From JAZRUY01 sp045598845 (GTDB lineage Bacteria > Verrucomicrobiota > Lentisphaeria > Victivallales > Victivallaceae), in the NCBI GenBank assembly GCA_045598845.1, contig JAZRUY010000002.1, forward strand, positions 1 to 9,327: a DNA stretch of 9,327 nucleotides. The letters run 5' to 3'. Each line of letters opens with the position of its first letter. Position 1 is the first letter of the stretch. Shown in pieces: positions 1 through 6,253 of the stretch. The position numbers were made by a program, and so were the translations under genes. The notes under the pieces were generated by a model. That model worked only from the letters and a program-made list of their open reading frames with translations, did not search any database and was not told where the DNA came from.

Positions 1-34
1 ATGCAATAACGACAAAGAAGAGTTTCGCGGCAGT

Positions 35-84
35 ATGACTGATGGGTAGAAAGACAGCAAGCAACAGAATTTTGTGATTGTAAC
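35..84. repeat. Diverged copy of upstream ~48-bp repeat
   Basis: This stretch begins ATGACTGATGGGTAGAA and continues to CAACAGAATTTTGTG. It aligns with positions 351-403, which read ATGACTGATGTGTAGAA and then TAACAGAGTTTTGTG. A further fragment, AACAGAATTTTGTC, lies at 254-267. The copies are imperfect and separated by inverted repeats, so this looks like a decayed repeat family and not a CRISPR array. What the repeat does is not known; it may be part of the end of a mobile element. Confidence 0.55.
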
Positions 85-90
85 ACCCGT

Positions 91-142
91 CCGACTTCGC
101 CGTTTTTTTGCGCAACCCCGCAAAAAAACGAGGCTTCGTCGG
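91..142. repeat. Inverted repeat with A/T-rich inner arms
   Basis: The inner arms CGTTTTTTTGCG (101-112) and CGCAAAAAAACG (119-130) are perfectly complementary over 12 bp around a 6-base loop. Outer arms CCGAC (91-95) and GTCGG (138-142) extend the pairing after a small internal mismatch. There is no T-tract directly after the stem on either strand, so it is not a classical intrinsic terminator. It could be a REP-like palindrome, a cruciform, or a protein-binding site. Confidence 0.6.
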
Positions 143-145
143 GAT

Positions 146-179
146 GACTTTTTGGCTCAAAATTTTGAGCTAAAAAGTC
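146..179. repeat. Near-perfect 34-bp palindrome
   Basis: Two 17-base arms abut with no spacer. The left arm runs from GACTTTTTGG to CTCAAAA and the right arm from TTTTGAGCT to AAAAAGTC. There is one mismatch, which becomes a G-U pair in RNA. It lies only a few bases after the preceding inverted repeat. Read as RNA it would fold into a stable hairpin with an A/U-rich end, so a role as a terminator for something left of the window is possible. A tandem arrangement of two such palindromes next to decayed direct repeats also fits a mobile-element remnant. Confidence 0.6.
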
Positions 180-322
180 AGTAGTCTGTCGTGACGCTGG
201 TCTTGTTGAGTGTTACTGTATACAGATCCGCATATCCGTTTGTTTGGAGAGTAAACAGAATTTTGTCAGGATATAAAAAAACAAATTTTTAAAGTTTCGG
301 GGTAGTAAGACCCGTTTGAATA

Positions 323-418
323 TGTCAAGTAATATGTCTTTTGTGGTAATATGACTGATGTGTAGAAGATCGGTCAAGTAACAGAGTTTTGTGGTAATAT
401 GACTGCGGTGTGCCATTT
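323..418. repeat. Two tandem 48-bp repeat units
   Basis: Two units of 48 bp lie back to back (323-370 and 371-418). Their best-conserved part is TTTTGTGGTAATATGACTG, identical at 339-357 and 387-405. It is preceded in both by GTCAAGTAA. The tails of the units diverge. Short open frames through here on either strand have no convincing start signal or protein-like composition, so I treat the stretch as non-coding. Confidence 0.65.
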
Positions 419-444
419 TGCCGCGGATGTGCCATTATTGCCGC
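409..444. repeat. Pair of TGTGCCATT...GCCGC motifs
   Basis: TGTGCCATTTTGCCGC (409-424) is followed 19 bp later by TGTGCCATTATTGCCGC (428-444). Short repeated motifs of this kind, beginning TGTGCCA and spaced by about two helical turns, are reminiscent of the multiple terminal repeats of IS21-family elements. No transposase gene is present in the window and the other end is not visible, so a solo or decayed element end is only a suggestion. Confidence 0.45.
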
Positions 445-541
445 CCGGAGGCGGAAGAAACCGGTGCGGCATACAGCGGCGGGGAAGTTGGCACGGTTAT
501 TGCTTTGTAAAAAGCGTGAGCGAAAACAATGACCAAACCGC

Positions 542-547
542 AGGAGG
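542..547 (+). promoter_or_regulatory. clpB ribosome binding site
   Basis: AGGAGG lies 6 bases before the ATG at 554, an ideal Shine-Dalgarno sequence. It fixes the ClpB start and agrees with the normal N-terminus of the family. No CIRCE-type operator (TTAGCACTC and its inverted copy) and no clear heat-shock sigma promoter are visible in the 550 bases upstream. Confidence 0.8.
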
Positions 548-553
548 TGTGAA

Positions 554-3139
554 ATGAACAAACTCACTCAACAGGGGAAATTCACCAACAAGAGCCGGGA
601 GGCGCTGCTGGCGGCGCAGTCGCTGGCGCAGGAGATGCGGCACAGCGAACTCAAGGCGCTGCATCTGCTGGCGGCGCTCTGCTCCGACAGCGAAGGGCTG
701 GTGCCGTCGCTGCTGGAAAAACTGGGAGTCAACGGACAACTTTTCCGCCAAAGCATTGACAGTGAACTCGGCAAACTGCCGACCGTGAGCGGGAACGCGC
801 AACTGTACCAGTCCGGGGAATTCAGCACCTTGCTCGACAAGGCCGGCTACACCGCCGAACAGATGCGGGACGAATACATCAGCGCGGAACACCTGTTCCT
901 CGCGATCGCCGCCGATCCGGCGAATTCCGCCGCCGGAGTACTGAACCGGGCCGGAATCACCGCGGACAAAATCCTGCAGGCGCTGCAGAGCGCGCGCGGC
1001 AACCAGCGGGTGCAGAGCGCCGACCCGGAAAGCACTTTCGAGGCGCTGAAGAAATATTCGCGCGACCTCACCCTGATGGCGATGCAGGACAAACTCGACC
1101 CGGTGATCGGGCGCGATGACGAAATCCGCCGGGTGATACAGATACTGTCGAGAAGAACCAAGAACAATCCGGTGCTGATAGGCGAACCGGGCGTGGGCAA
1201 GTCCGCCATCGCGGAGGGGCTGGCCCGGCGGATAGTGCGCGGCGATGTGCCGGAAAATCTGAAGGACCGGCAGGTGGTGTCGCTGGACATGGGTGCGCTG
1301 ATAGCCGGGGCGAAATACCGCGGTGAATTCGAGGAACGGCTGAAAGCGGTGCTCAAGGAGGTTACCGCCGCGGAGGGCAGAATCATCCTGTTCATCGATG
1401 AACTGCACACCGTGGGGGGCGCCGGAGCGTCGGAAGGCTCGATGGATGCCGGTAATCTGCTGAAACCGATGCTGGCCCGCGGCGAACTGCACTGCATCGG
1501 GGCGACCACCCTTGATGAATACCGCAAGTACATCGAGAAGGACGCCGCGCTGGAGCGCCGTTTTCAGGCGGTGCTGGTGGAGCCGCCGAGCGTGGAGGAC
1601 ACCGTTTCCATCCTGCGCGGACTGCGGGAAAGATACGAACTGCACCACGGGGTGAAACTGCACGACAGCGCACTGGTGGCGGCGGCGGTGCTGTCGGACA
1701 AATACATCTCCGACCGGTTCCTGCCGGACAAAGCCATCGATTTGATAGACGAGGCGGCGGCCTGCCTGCGCACTGAAATCGACAGTTCGCCGGAAGAACT
1801 GGACGAAAACGAGCGCCGGGTGATGCAACTCGAAATCGAGGCGGCGGGCCTGCGGAAAGAAACCGATTCCGGATCGAAAAAAAGGCTGGACGACATCGAG
1901 GCGGAACTGGCATCGCTGAAGGAACAGGGCAAAGCCCTGCGCAGCCGCTACGAGAACGAGAAACAGGCCATCACCGCCATCCGGAATCTGCGCGAAGCGC
2001 TGGACACCGCCAAAGCCAAACTGGAGCGGGCGACCAAGAAATACGACTACGAGGAGGCGGGAAAACTGCAGTACGACATCATCCCGGGACTGGAAAAGCA
2101 GCTGCACGATGCTGAAGACACCCTGAAAAACGGGGATTCGCGGCTGCTGAAAGAGGAAGTGGACGAGGATGATGTGGCGGCGATCATCAGCCGCTGGACC
2201 CGCATCCCGGCGGCCAAACTGGTGCAGAGCGAAAAGGAGAAACTGCTGCAACTGGCCGGGCATCTGCATGAGCGGGTGGTGGGGCAGGATGAAGCGGTGG
2301 AGGCGGTGGCGGACGCGGTGCTGCGCGCCCGCTCCGGGCTTAACGATCCCGCCCGGCCGATCGCCAGTTTCATCTTTCTCGGCCCCACCGGGGTGGGCAA
2401 GACCGAACTCGCCCGGACCCTGGCGGCTGACCTGTTCGACGACGAGCGCGCCATGGTACGGCTGGATATGTCGGAATACATGGAAAAATTCAGCGTGTCG
2501 CGGCTGGTCGGCGCGCCGCCGGGATATGTGGGATACGAGGAAGGCGGGCAGCTGACCGAAGCGGTACGGAGAAGGCCGTACAGCGTGGTGCTGTTCGATG
2601 AAATCGAGAAGGCGCACCCGGATGTGTTCAACATCCTGCTGCAGGTGCTGGAAGACGGCATCGTGACCGATTCCCAGGGGCGCACAGTGAATTTCAAGAA
2701 CTGCATCATCATCATGACCAGCAATCTGGGCAGCGCGCAAATCCTCGAAAACCGCGGCGATGCGGAGAAACTCAAGGATGAACTGCAGGCGGAACTGCGG
2801 AGCCGGTTCCGGCCGGAATTCCTGAACCGCATCGACGAGGTGCTGATCTTCAAGGCGCTGGAGAAAGCGCAGATCCGCAAAATCGCAGACATCCAGCTCG
2901 CCAGACTGGCAGGCAGGCTGCAAAGCAACGGCATCGCGCTGCGGGTGACCGACGCCGCCAAAGATCTGCTGGCGGAGAACGGCTACGACCCGGCCTTCGG
3001 CGCCCGGCCGCTGAAGCGGACCATCATCAGGATGGTGGAGACGCCGCTCTCGCGAAAACTGCTGGCGGGGGAAATCGTGCCTGGGAAAGAACTCATCATC
3101 GATGCGGAAGACGGAGAAATGACCTTCCGGCAGGAATAA
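554..3139 (+). CDS. clpB: ClpB ATP-dependent disaggregase chaperone
   Basis: This is the cytoplasmic AAA+ chaperone that works with DnaK/DnaJ/GrpE to pull proteins out of aggregates after heat stress. The 861 residues match the usual family length of about 860. An N-terminal Clp repeat domain (about 1-145) is followed by NBD1 with Walker A GEPGVGKS (210-217), Walker B ILFIDE (278-283), pore tyrosine in KYRGEFE (255) and arginine fingers in LERRF (335-336). The coiled-coil M domain (about 405-535), which ClpA and ClpC lack in this length, separates it from NBD2. NBD2 has Walker A GPTGVGKT (610-617), the second pore loop GYVGYEEGG (657-665) and Walker B VVLFDE (678-683). The C-terminal FLNRIDE sensor region and small domain are complete. 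No ClpP-binding IGF/L loop was seen, as expected for ClpB. It is monocistronic and ends at a terminator. Confidence in function is very high. Confidence 0.98.
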   Translation: MNKLTQQGKFTNKSREALLAAQSLAQEMRHSELKALHLLAALCSDSEGLVPSLLEKLGVNGQLFRQSIDSELGKLPTVSGNAQLYQSGEFSTLLDKAGYTAEQMRDEYISAEHLFLAIAADPANSAAGVLNRAGITADKILQALQSARGNQRVQSADPESTFEALKKYSRDLTLMAMQDKLDPVIGRDDEIRRVIQILSRRTKNNPVLIGEPGVGKSAIAEGLARRIVRGDVPENLKDRQVVSLDMGALIAGAKYRGEFEERLKAVLKEVTAAEGRIILFIDELHTVGGAGASEGSMDAGNLLKPMLARGELHCIGATTLDEYRKYIEKDAALERRFQAVLVEPPSVEDTVSILRGLRERYELHHGVKLHDSALVAAAVLSDKYISDRFLPDKAIDLIDEAAACLRTEIDSSPEELDENERRVMQLEIEAAGLRKETDSGSKKRLDDIEAELASLKEQGKALRSRYENEKQAITAIRNLREALDTAKAKLERATKKYDYEEAGKLQYDIIPGLEKQLHDAEDTLKNGDSRLLKEEVDEDDVAAIISRWTRIPAAKLVQSEKEKLLQLAGHLHERVVGQDEAVEAVADAVLRARSGLNDPARPIASFIFLGPTGVGKTELARTLAADLFDDERAMVRLDMSEYMEKFSVSRLVGAPPGYVGYEEGGQLTEAVRRRPYSVVLFDEIEKAHPDVFNILLQVLEDGIVTDSQGRTVNFKNCIIIMTSNLGSAQILENRGDAEKLKDELQAELRSRFRPEFLNRIDEVLIFKALEKAQIRKIADIQLARLAGRLQSNGIALRVTDAAKDLLAENGYDPAFGARPLKRTIIRMVETPLSRKLLAGEIVPGKELIIDAEDGEMTFRQE

Positions 3140-3163
3140 AACATAAAGGAAAATTTCCAAGTC

Positions 3164-3194
3164 AAAAAGTTCCGTCCCATGGCGGAACTTTTTT
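3164..3194. terminator. Bidirectional intrinsic terminator
   Basis: AAAAAGTTCCG (3164-3174) and CGGAACTTTTT (3183-3193) form a perfect 11-bp stem with an 8-base loop. A T-run follows on the plus strand and a matching T-run on the minus strand. It lies 25 bases after the clpB stop codon and 6 bases after the methyltransferase stop codon, so it can end both converging transcripts. Confidence 0.9.
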
Positions 3195-3200
3195 ATTTCG

Positions 3201-4268
3201 TTACCGCACCGCGCGGATCAGAACCCGGGCGTAGGTTTCGCGGCCTCCGACGGAGAATCTGGTACCGTAATGCGGATTGTCAGCCACATAGCGGTCCAAT
3301 CCGATGATCTCGAACTGCTCCGGGCAGAATTTATCCAGAAAGCTGATCGGCACCCCCATCACCCCGCGGTAGTCGGACGGGATGGCATCGGTGTACGGCA
3401 CATCGATGGCATCGTAATCATCGTACCGGCGGTAGCCGTTTTCCCGGATTTCGCGGTGGCGGCTGAAACGCAGATTGTCCGCCATGGTCATCAGGCTGAG
3501 CGGCTGATGCCGGCGACCATGTTCAAGATTGGTGAACCACCGGACTCCCTTGACCCTTATGTAATGATTTCCGGCTTCATCTATTCTGAATCCCGCCGCT
3601 TTAAGCGGATATTCCAAAGGAACTGCAAATTCACGGTCTCCGCTGGAAATTGACGGTCCGAACCACATTCGATTACTTTTAATAATCGGAAAAACATCTT
3701 TGTACGTAACAGCATTCATATTCCCGATAATTAAAAACCGCTTACTGGAATTCATTATCCACGGCAAAAACTCCCGGAACAGTGAAAACGGCGGATTGGT
3801 GACGATCATATCCGCCTCATCGCGCAGCCGGCAGACTTCACCGCTGCGGAAATCGCCGTCGCCAGACAGATATTCGGTCATCCGCAGATCATTAATATCA
3901 ATACGGCCGTTGCCGTCGGTGTCGCGGTCAAGCACGAACAACTTGCCGCGGGTACGGCTTTTCTCCGCATCGTATTCAGGACTGCGCCTTTCCAGCATGG
4001 ACGGAAACAACTCGGTCTGCACCGGTTTACTCGCCACGGCATAACTGGTGGAAACCAGTTTCTTCAGCCCGAAACGGCTGAAATTCTGAGCGAAGAATTT
4101 GGTGAAATTGCTCCACTCCGGATCATCGCAGGGCAGCAATACTGTCTTGCCTCGGAACACATCCGGATCATAATCGATATAGGCGTTGACCTCGGCCTGA
4201 ATATCCGCATACTGAGTGTAGAATTCATCGTTGCATGCCTTTTTGGCATCGGAGAGGTTCTGCGGCAT
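3201..4268 (-). CDS. EcoRI-family adenine-specific DNA methyltransferase
   Basis: The 355-residue protein resembles the EcoRI modification methylase family, which transfers a methyl group from S-adenosylmethionine to the N6 of adenine in DNA. The catalytic motif NPPF lies at 158-161 in the context DMIVTNPPFSLFREF. The flanking family-typical strings EFYTQYADI (15-23), LPCDDPEWSNF (45-55), GDREF (210-214), RWFTNLEH (243-250) and GVMGVPISFLDK (302-313) are present. I chose the ATG at 4268, which has AAGGGA 10 bases upstream and gives the family's normal N-terminus. The open frame runs further upstream, but that part overlaps the DUF262 gene and reads as its shadow. The start is one base after the stop codon of the DUF262/HNH gene, so the two are co-transcribed and probably translationally coupled. 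Odd feature: residues 116-127 (DTDGNGRIDIND) look like an EF-hand calcium loop. The target sequence cannot be read from the protein; GAATTC is only the target of the founding member. Confidence 0.9.
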   Translation of the reverse strand: MPQNLSDAKKACNDEFYTQYADIQAEVNAYIDYDPDVFRGKTVLLPCDDPEWSNFTKFFAQNFSRFGLKKLVSTSYAVASKPVQTELFPSMLERRSPEYDAEKSRTRGKLFVLDRDTDGNGRIDINDLRMTEYLSGDGDFRSGEVCRLRDEADMIVTNPPFSLFREFLPWIMNSSKRFLIIGNMNAVTYKDVFPIIKSNRMWFGPSISSGDREFAVPLEYPLKAAGFRIDEAGNHYIRVKGVRWFTNLEHGRRHQPLSLMTMADNLRFSRHREIRENGYRRYDDYDAIDVPYTDAIPSDYRGVMGVPISFLDKFCPEQFEIIGLDRYVADNPHYGTRFSVGGRETYARVLIRAVR

Positions 4269-4269
4269 T

Positions 4270-5430
4270 TCAACGGTTTCCCTTGGCGCGGTTGTGAGTC
4301 TTGCAGAGCATCTGGCAATTGGATTCATCGGTTTTGCCTCCCCTGCTCCAAGCGGCAACGTGGTCCGCCTCCATATCGCCCGATGCCCAGATACGGGTGC
4401 GGCCGGAAGCCGGACCGGCGGCGCAGAGCGGACAATTGGAAACCCCGCTCCGCTTCGCCGCATCCGTCTGCCTCTTATATACCCGGCGTTTAACCGCTTC
4501 ATCAAAAACCCGGATTTCCAACAACCGCGGGTCACAACATCCTCCCAGCACATATTCGTACACTCCGCGGGGATTGCGGATATACGGGTCATCCAGCAGA
4601 GCCGCGACAAGTCTGCCGGTTTTCCCGGGATTATAGGATTGATTATGCCAGCTCTCATACAGACGGCCCCAATCCAGACCGCGCATATAATCCGTGGTTT
4701 CAGGGAAAACCGCCGCCGCCCAGTCGATGACCGTTTCGAAATACCGCCGCAGTTCGCCGATGCCGGCATCGCGGCGGTGCGCGCTCATATAGCCGTCGAT
4801 ATCGCCGCGGCTGACCCAGTCGAGCGCGGTTTCCAGAATTTCCTGCCGGGCGGCGCTGCCGCTTACGAAGGCGCTCCACTTCTGAATATTGGAATTGCGC
4901 GAATTGCTGAACACCGCCTTGGCGGCGGTTACGAACGGACCGGAATAGACCGAATTGCGCCGTTCCTGAAAATTGAGCGGAATACCGGCGATGTTGATGA
5001 TGCGGAACCATTCCTTGATTTCACTTTCGGCGCCGCTGCAGATATAAACCGTAAGTTCAGTATCAAGAATTTTGCGTTGTTTATCAACAGGCAGACCATC
5101 GAAATTCTGCTCCATGCCGCTTTCATCGCGGACGGCGAACTTACCGGTAACATAGCGGCCGATGCTGGTGATGCGCTGCTGACCGTCCAACACCTCGTAG
5201 CGGTCGGCGGCGGCACGGACGAAGTAGAGCAGACCGACGGGATAATCACGGAGCAGCGAATCGATCACCGCGGTGTCGCGTTTGCCGTCGGCATAGATGT
5301 AATTGCGCTGATACTCCGGCTGAATCACCAGTCTGCCGCTCCAGCCGAACAGCCCCCGTTCCTCCAGCTCATTGTAAACAAAACCGTCGCAGATATCCCG
5401 GATCGTTATCTTCCGCAGTTCCGCTTTCAC
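4270..5430 (-). CDS. DUF262 domain protein with C-terminal HNH nuclease
   Basis: The 386-residue protein combines an N-terminal DUF262 (ParB-like, GmrSD-type) domain with a C-terminal HNH endonuclease. Seen directly: PEYQRNY (39-45 approx.) and the signature DGQQR (82-86) of DUF262, which in related proteins forms the nucleotide-binding or hydrolysing site. At the C-terminus are CPLC (333-336), the DH pair (356-357), an asparagine (371) and CKTHN (376-380), which form a zinc-type HNH fold. In the known GmrSD, DUF262 couples NTP hydrolysis to DUF1524 cleavage of modified phage DNA; the HNH domain here would play the nuclease role. The start is GTG at 5430, supported by GGGGAAGGGGG just upstream. 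The stop is one base before the methyltransferase ATG. I infer a restriction component, or a sensor acting with the methyltransferase. Whether it cuts unmodified or modified DNA cannot be decided from sequence. It is intact, with no frameshift. Confidence 0.87.
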   Translation of the reverse strand: MKAELRKITIRDICDGFVYNELEERGLFGWSGRLVIQPEYQRNYIYADGKRDTAVIDSLLRDYPVGLLYFVRAAADRYEVLDGQQRITSIGRYVTGKFAVRDESGMEQNFDGLPVDKQRKILDTELTVYICSGAESEIKEWFRIINIAGIPLNFQERRNSVYSGPFVTAAKAVFSNSRNSNIQKWSAFVSGSAARQEILETALDWVSRGDIDGYMSAHRRDAGIGELRRYFETVIDWAAAVFPETTDYMRGLDWGRLYESWHNQSYNPGKTGRLVAALLDDPYIRNPRGVYEYVLGGCCDPRLLEIRVFDEAVKRRVYKRQTDAAKRSGVSNCPLCAAGPASGRTRIWASGDMEADHVAAWSRGGKTDESNCQMLCKTHNRAKGNR

Positions 5431-5441
5431 CGCGCCCCCTT

Positions 5442-5479
5442 CCCCGATGTTCCGGTCAACTCATCGAAACATTCCGGGG
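5442..5479 (-). promoter_or_regulatory. Hairpin in leader of DUF262/HNH gene
   Basis: On the minus strand CCCCG-GA-ATGTT pairs with AACAT-CGGGG, giving 10 base pairs with a 2-base bulge and a loop of about 16 bases. The 3' arm runs into the purine-rich ribosome binding site (GGGGAAGGGGG) of the GTG start at 5430. A second small hairpin (GGCGG/CCGCC, 5481-5497) lies just upstream. Together they suggest that initiation of the defence operon could be structure-sensitive. This is an inference from complementarity only. Confidence 0.5.
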
Positions 5480-5502
5480 AGGCGGAAGCAAACCGCCGGC
5501 GC

Positions 5503-5532
5503 AAAAAAAAGAGGCACATTCCGGAATGTGCC
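5503..5532 (-). terminator. Intrinsic terminator ending the structured RNA
   Basis: GGCACATTCC/GGAATGTGCC (5513-5532) is a perfect 20-bp palindrome, followed on the minus strand by TC and eight Ts (5503-5510). It directly abuts the 3' arm of the closing stem of the structured RNA and lies about 72 bases before the DUF262 start codon. It therefore either ends a small RNA or attenuates the defence operon. Confidence 0.85.
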
Positions 5533-5661
5533 CCTGACACGCCTACCACAGCGCTGCAATACGCACAATCAGAATGTGCCATACCGTTTGAAGGTATGGA
5601 CACACTGATTTTAATCAGCGTATTGCGACTCGTCTTTCAGAAGTGGTAGTTCGTCAGGGAC
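5503..5661 (-). ncRNA. Long-hairpin structured RNA, family not identified
   Basis: On the minus strand a series of nested, perfectly complementary stems spans about 130 nt. P1 is CCCTGAC (5653-5659) with GTCAGGG (5532-5538). P2 is CTACCAC/GTGGTAG (5643-5649 with 5543-5549). P3 is GCAATACGC/GCGTATTGC (5618-5626 with 5556-5564). The apical stem contains AATCAG/CTGATT and CCATACC/GGTATGG (5593-5599 with 5579-5585), capped by a 7-base loop. Between P2 and P3 is an asymmetric bubble of about 16 and 6 bases. An intrinsic terminator follows at once. A rod with a closing stem, central bubble and apical stem, about 160 nt long, is the overall shape of 6S RNA, the RNA polymerase regulator. I do not see sequence identity that would prove it. 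Alternatives are a cis-acting leader of the DUF262 operon or a palindromic mobile repeat. SRP RNA, tmRNA and RNase P hallmarks are absent. No strong promoter is evident upstream; TGTAAT at 5663-5668 is only a weak -10 candidate. Confidence 0.65.
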
Positions 5662-5950
5662 GATTACAATCAGTTGTCGGATATCATCAGATAATTTTAA
5701 TTATGTTTCCGGTTTCCTTTCATTATCTGTCCGCAAACCGCGGATAACCGCTAATACTGTACAAGCCGGAAGGGAATAAAGCAATACCGGGCGAAAAAAG
5801 CATAGAATTATTAAAGCAACCGCCGTTTCAAGGATATTTTCATAAGACACTGCGGAATTTTGTTGTTAAAATAAACTGAAAACCGTTTATTTTTCTTTTC
5901 TTTTTGTTTTTACATTTAAAAACAGAATCTCAAAAAGGAGGATTCCTGAT
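5662..5950. other. AT-rich intergenic stretch without a gene
   Basis: This stretch separates the minus-strand structured RNA from the plus-strand 98-residue gene, so it should hold divergent promoters. I see an A/T-rich block near 5870-5912 with a pyrimidine-rich run and TTAAAATAAAC-type sequence, but no hexamer pair I would defend. A short GCGG/CCGC inverted pair lies near 5740-5751. No tRNA or further coding region is apparent. Confidence 0.5.
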
Positions 5951-6247
5951 ATGATTGATTTAACCAATGTTGACGTCGAGGCGGAATTCCATAAACTTTT
6001 ACAGAAGTTACGCGAAGAGGGAAAACTGGAACCGGTACATAAATTCAATAAAGCGGTGCTGTATATTTTCTTCAACAGATTCAATTCGGAAGATGAAAAT
6101 GTGTTTGATGAACTGCTGGACTGTTTCAACCATTGCTGCCTGAAAAAGGAATACGATTATCTGAATACGCTCAATGAATACGATGTCAACATTGACTTCG
6201 CCATGCTTCACGGTCTAATTACCGGCAATAAACAAGACGGCGTTTAA
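5951..6247 (+). CDS. Small hypothetical protein, 98 residues
   Basis: I do not recognise this protein. AAGGAGG ends 10 bases before the ATG, an excellent ribosome binding site, which makes the small gene credible. The product is acidic and probably mostly helical. It has an amphipathic N-terminus (VDVEAEFHKLLQKLREEG), a central aromatic-rich segment (AVLYIFFNRF) and a cysteine cluster CFNHCC (about 63-68). No signal peptide or membrane segment is evident. Base composition is clearly more A/T-rich than the flanking genes and codon use differs (many AAT, GAT, TTT), which suggests a later arrival. It lies between the defence operon and the carbohydrate operon, transcribed away from the structured RNA, and its stop is 6 bases from the stop of the converging glycosidase gene. 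An accessory role in defence is conceivable but rests on location alone. Confidence 0.75.
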   Translation: MIDLTNVDVEAEFHKLLQKLREEGKLEPVHKFNKAVLYIFFNRFNSEDENVFDELLDCFNHCCLKKEYDYLNTLNEYDVNIDFAMLHGLITGNKQDGV

Positions 6248-6253
6248 ATAAAC

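Noticed and set aside
1..444. CRISPR array
   Set aside because: The repeats are few, diverged and of unequal spacing, with no constant repeat/unique spacer alternation and no cas genes.
1..553. CIRCE/HrcA operator for clpB
   Set aside because: No TTAGCACTC/GAGTGCTAA pair is present.
429..557. Possible leader peptide whose stop overlaps the clpB start
   Set aside because: A GTG-initiated frame ends in TGA across the clpB ATG, but there is no ribosome binding site and the residues look random.
213..567. Small minus-strand open frames upstream of clpB
   Set aside because: They are built from the direct repeats, lack ribosome binding sites and overlap the clpB start.
497..3160. Long 887-residue open frame antisense to clpB
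   Set aside because: It mirrors the high-GC codons of clpB, has low-complexity His/Arg/Phe/Gln composition and no recognisable domain; clpB is unambiguous.
3888..3923. Dockerin domain in the methyltransferase
   Set aside because: Only a single EF-hand-like loop is present and the protein is not exported; a dockerin has two such repeats.
4269..4769. N-terminal extension of the methyltransferase frame
   Set aside because: It overlaps the coding sequence of the DUF262/HNH gene, has no family similarity, and a well-placed ATG with a ribosome binding site occurs at 4268.
4231..5649. 472-residue plus-strand open frame opposite the DUF262 gene
   Set aside because: It is antisense to a gene with clear DUF262 and HNH motifs, and it runs into the structured RNA; no domain or ribosome binding site was seen.
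5503..5661. Firm call of 6S RNA (ssrS)
   Set aside because: Shape fits, but I cannot match conserved sequence and no covariance search is possible here, so the family is left open.
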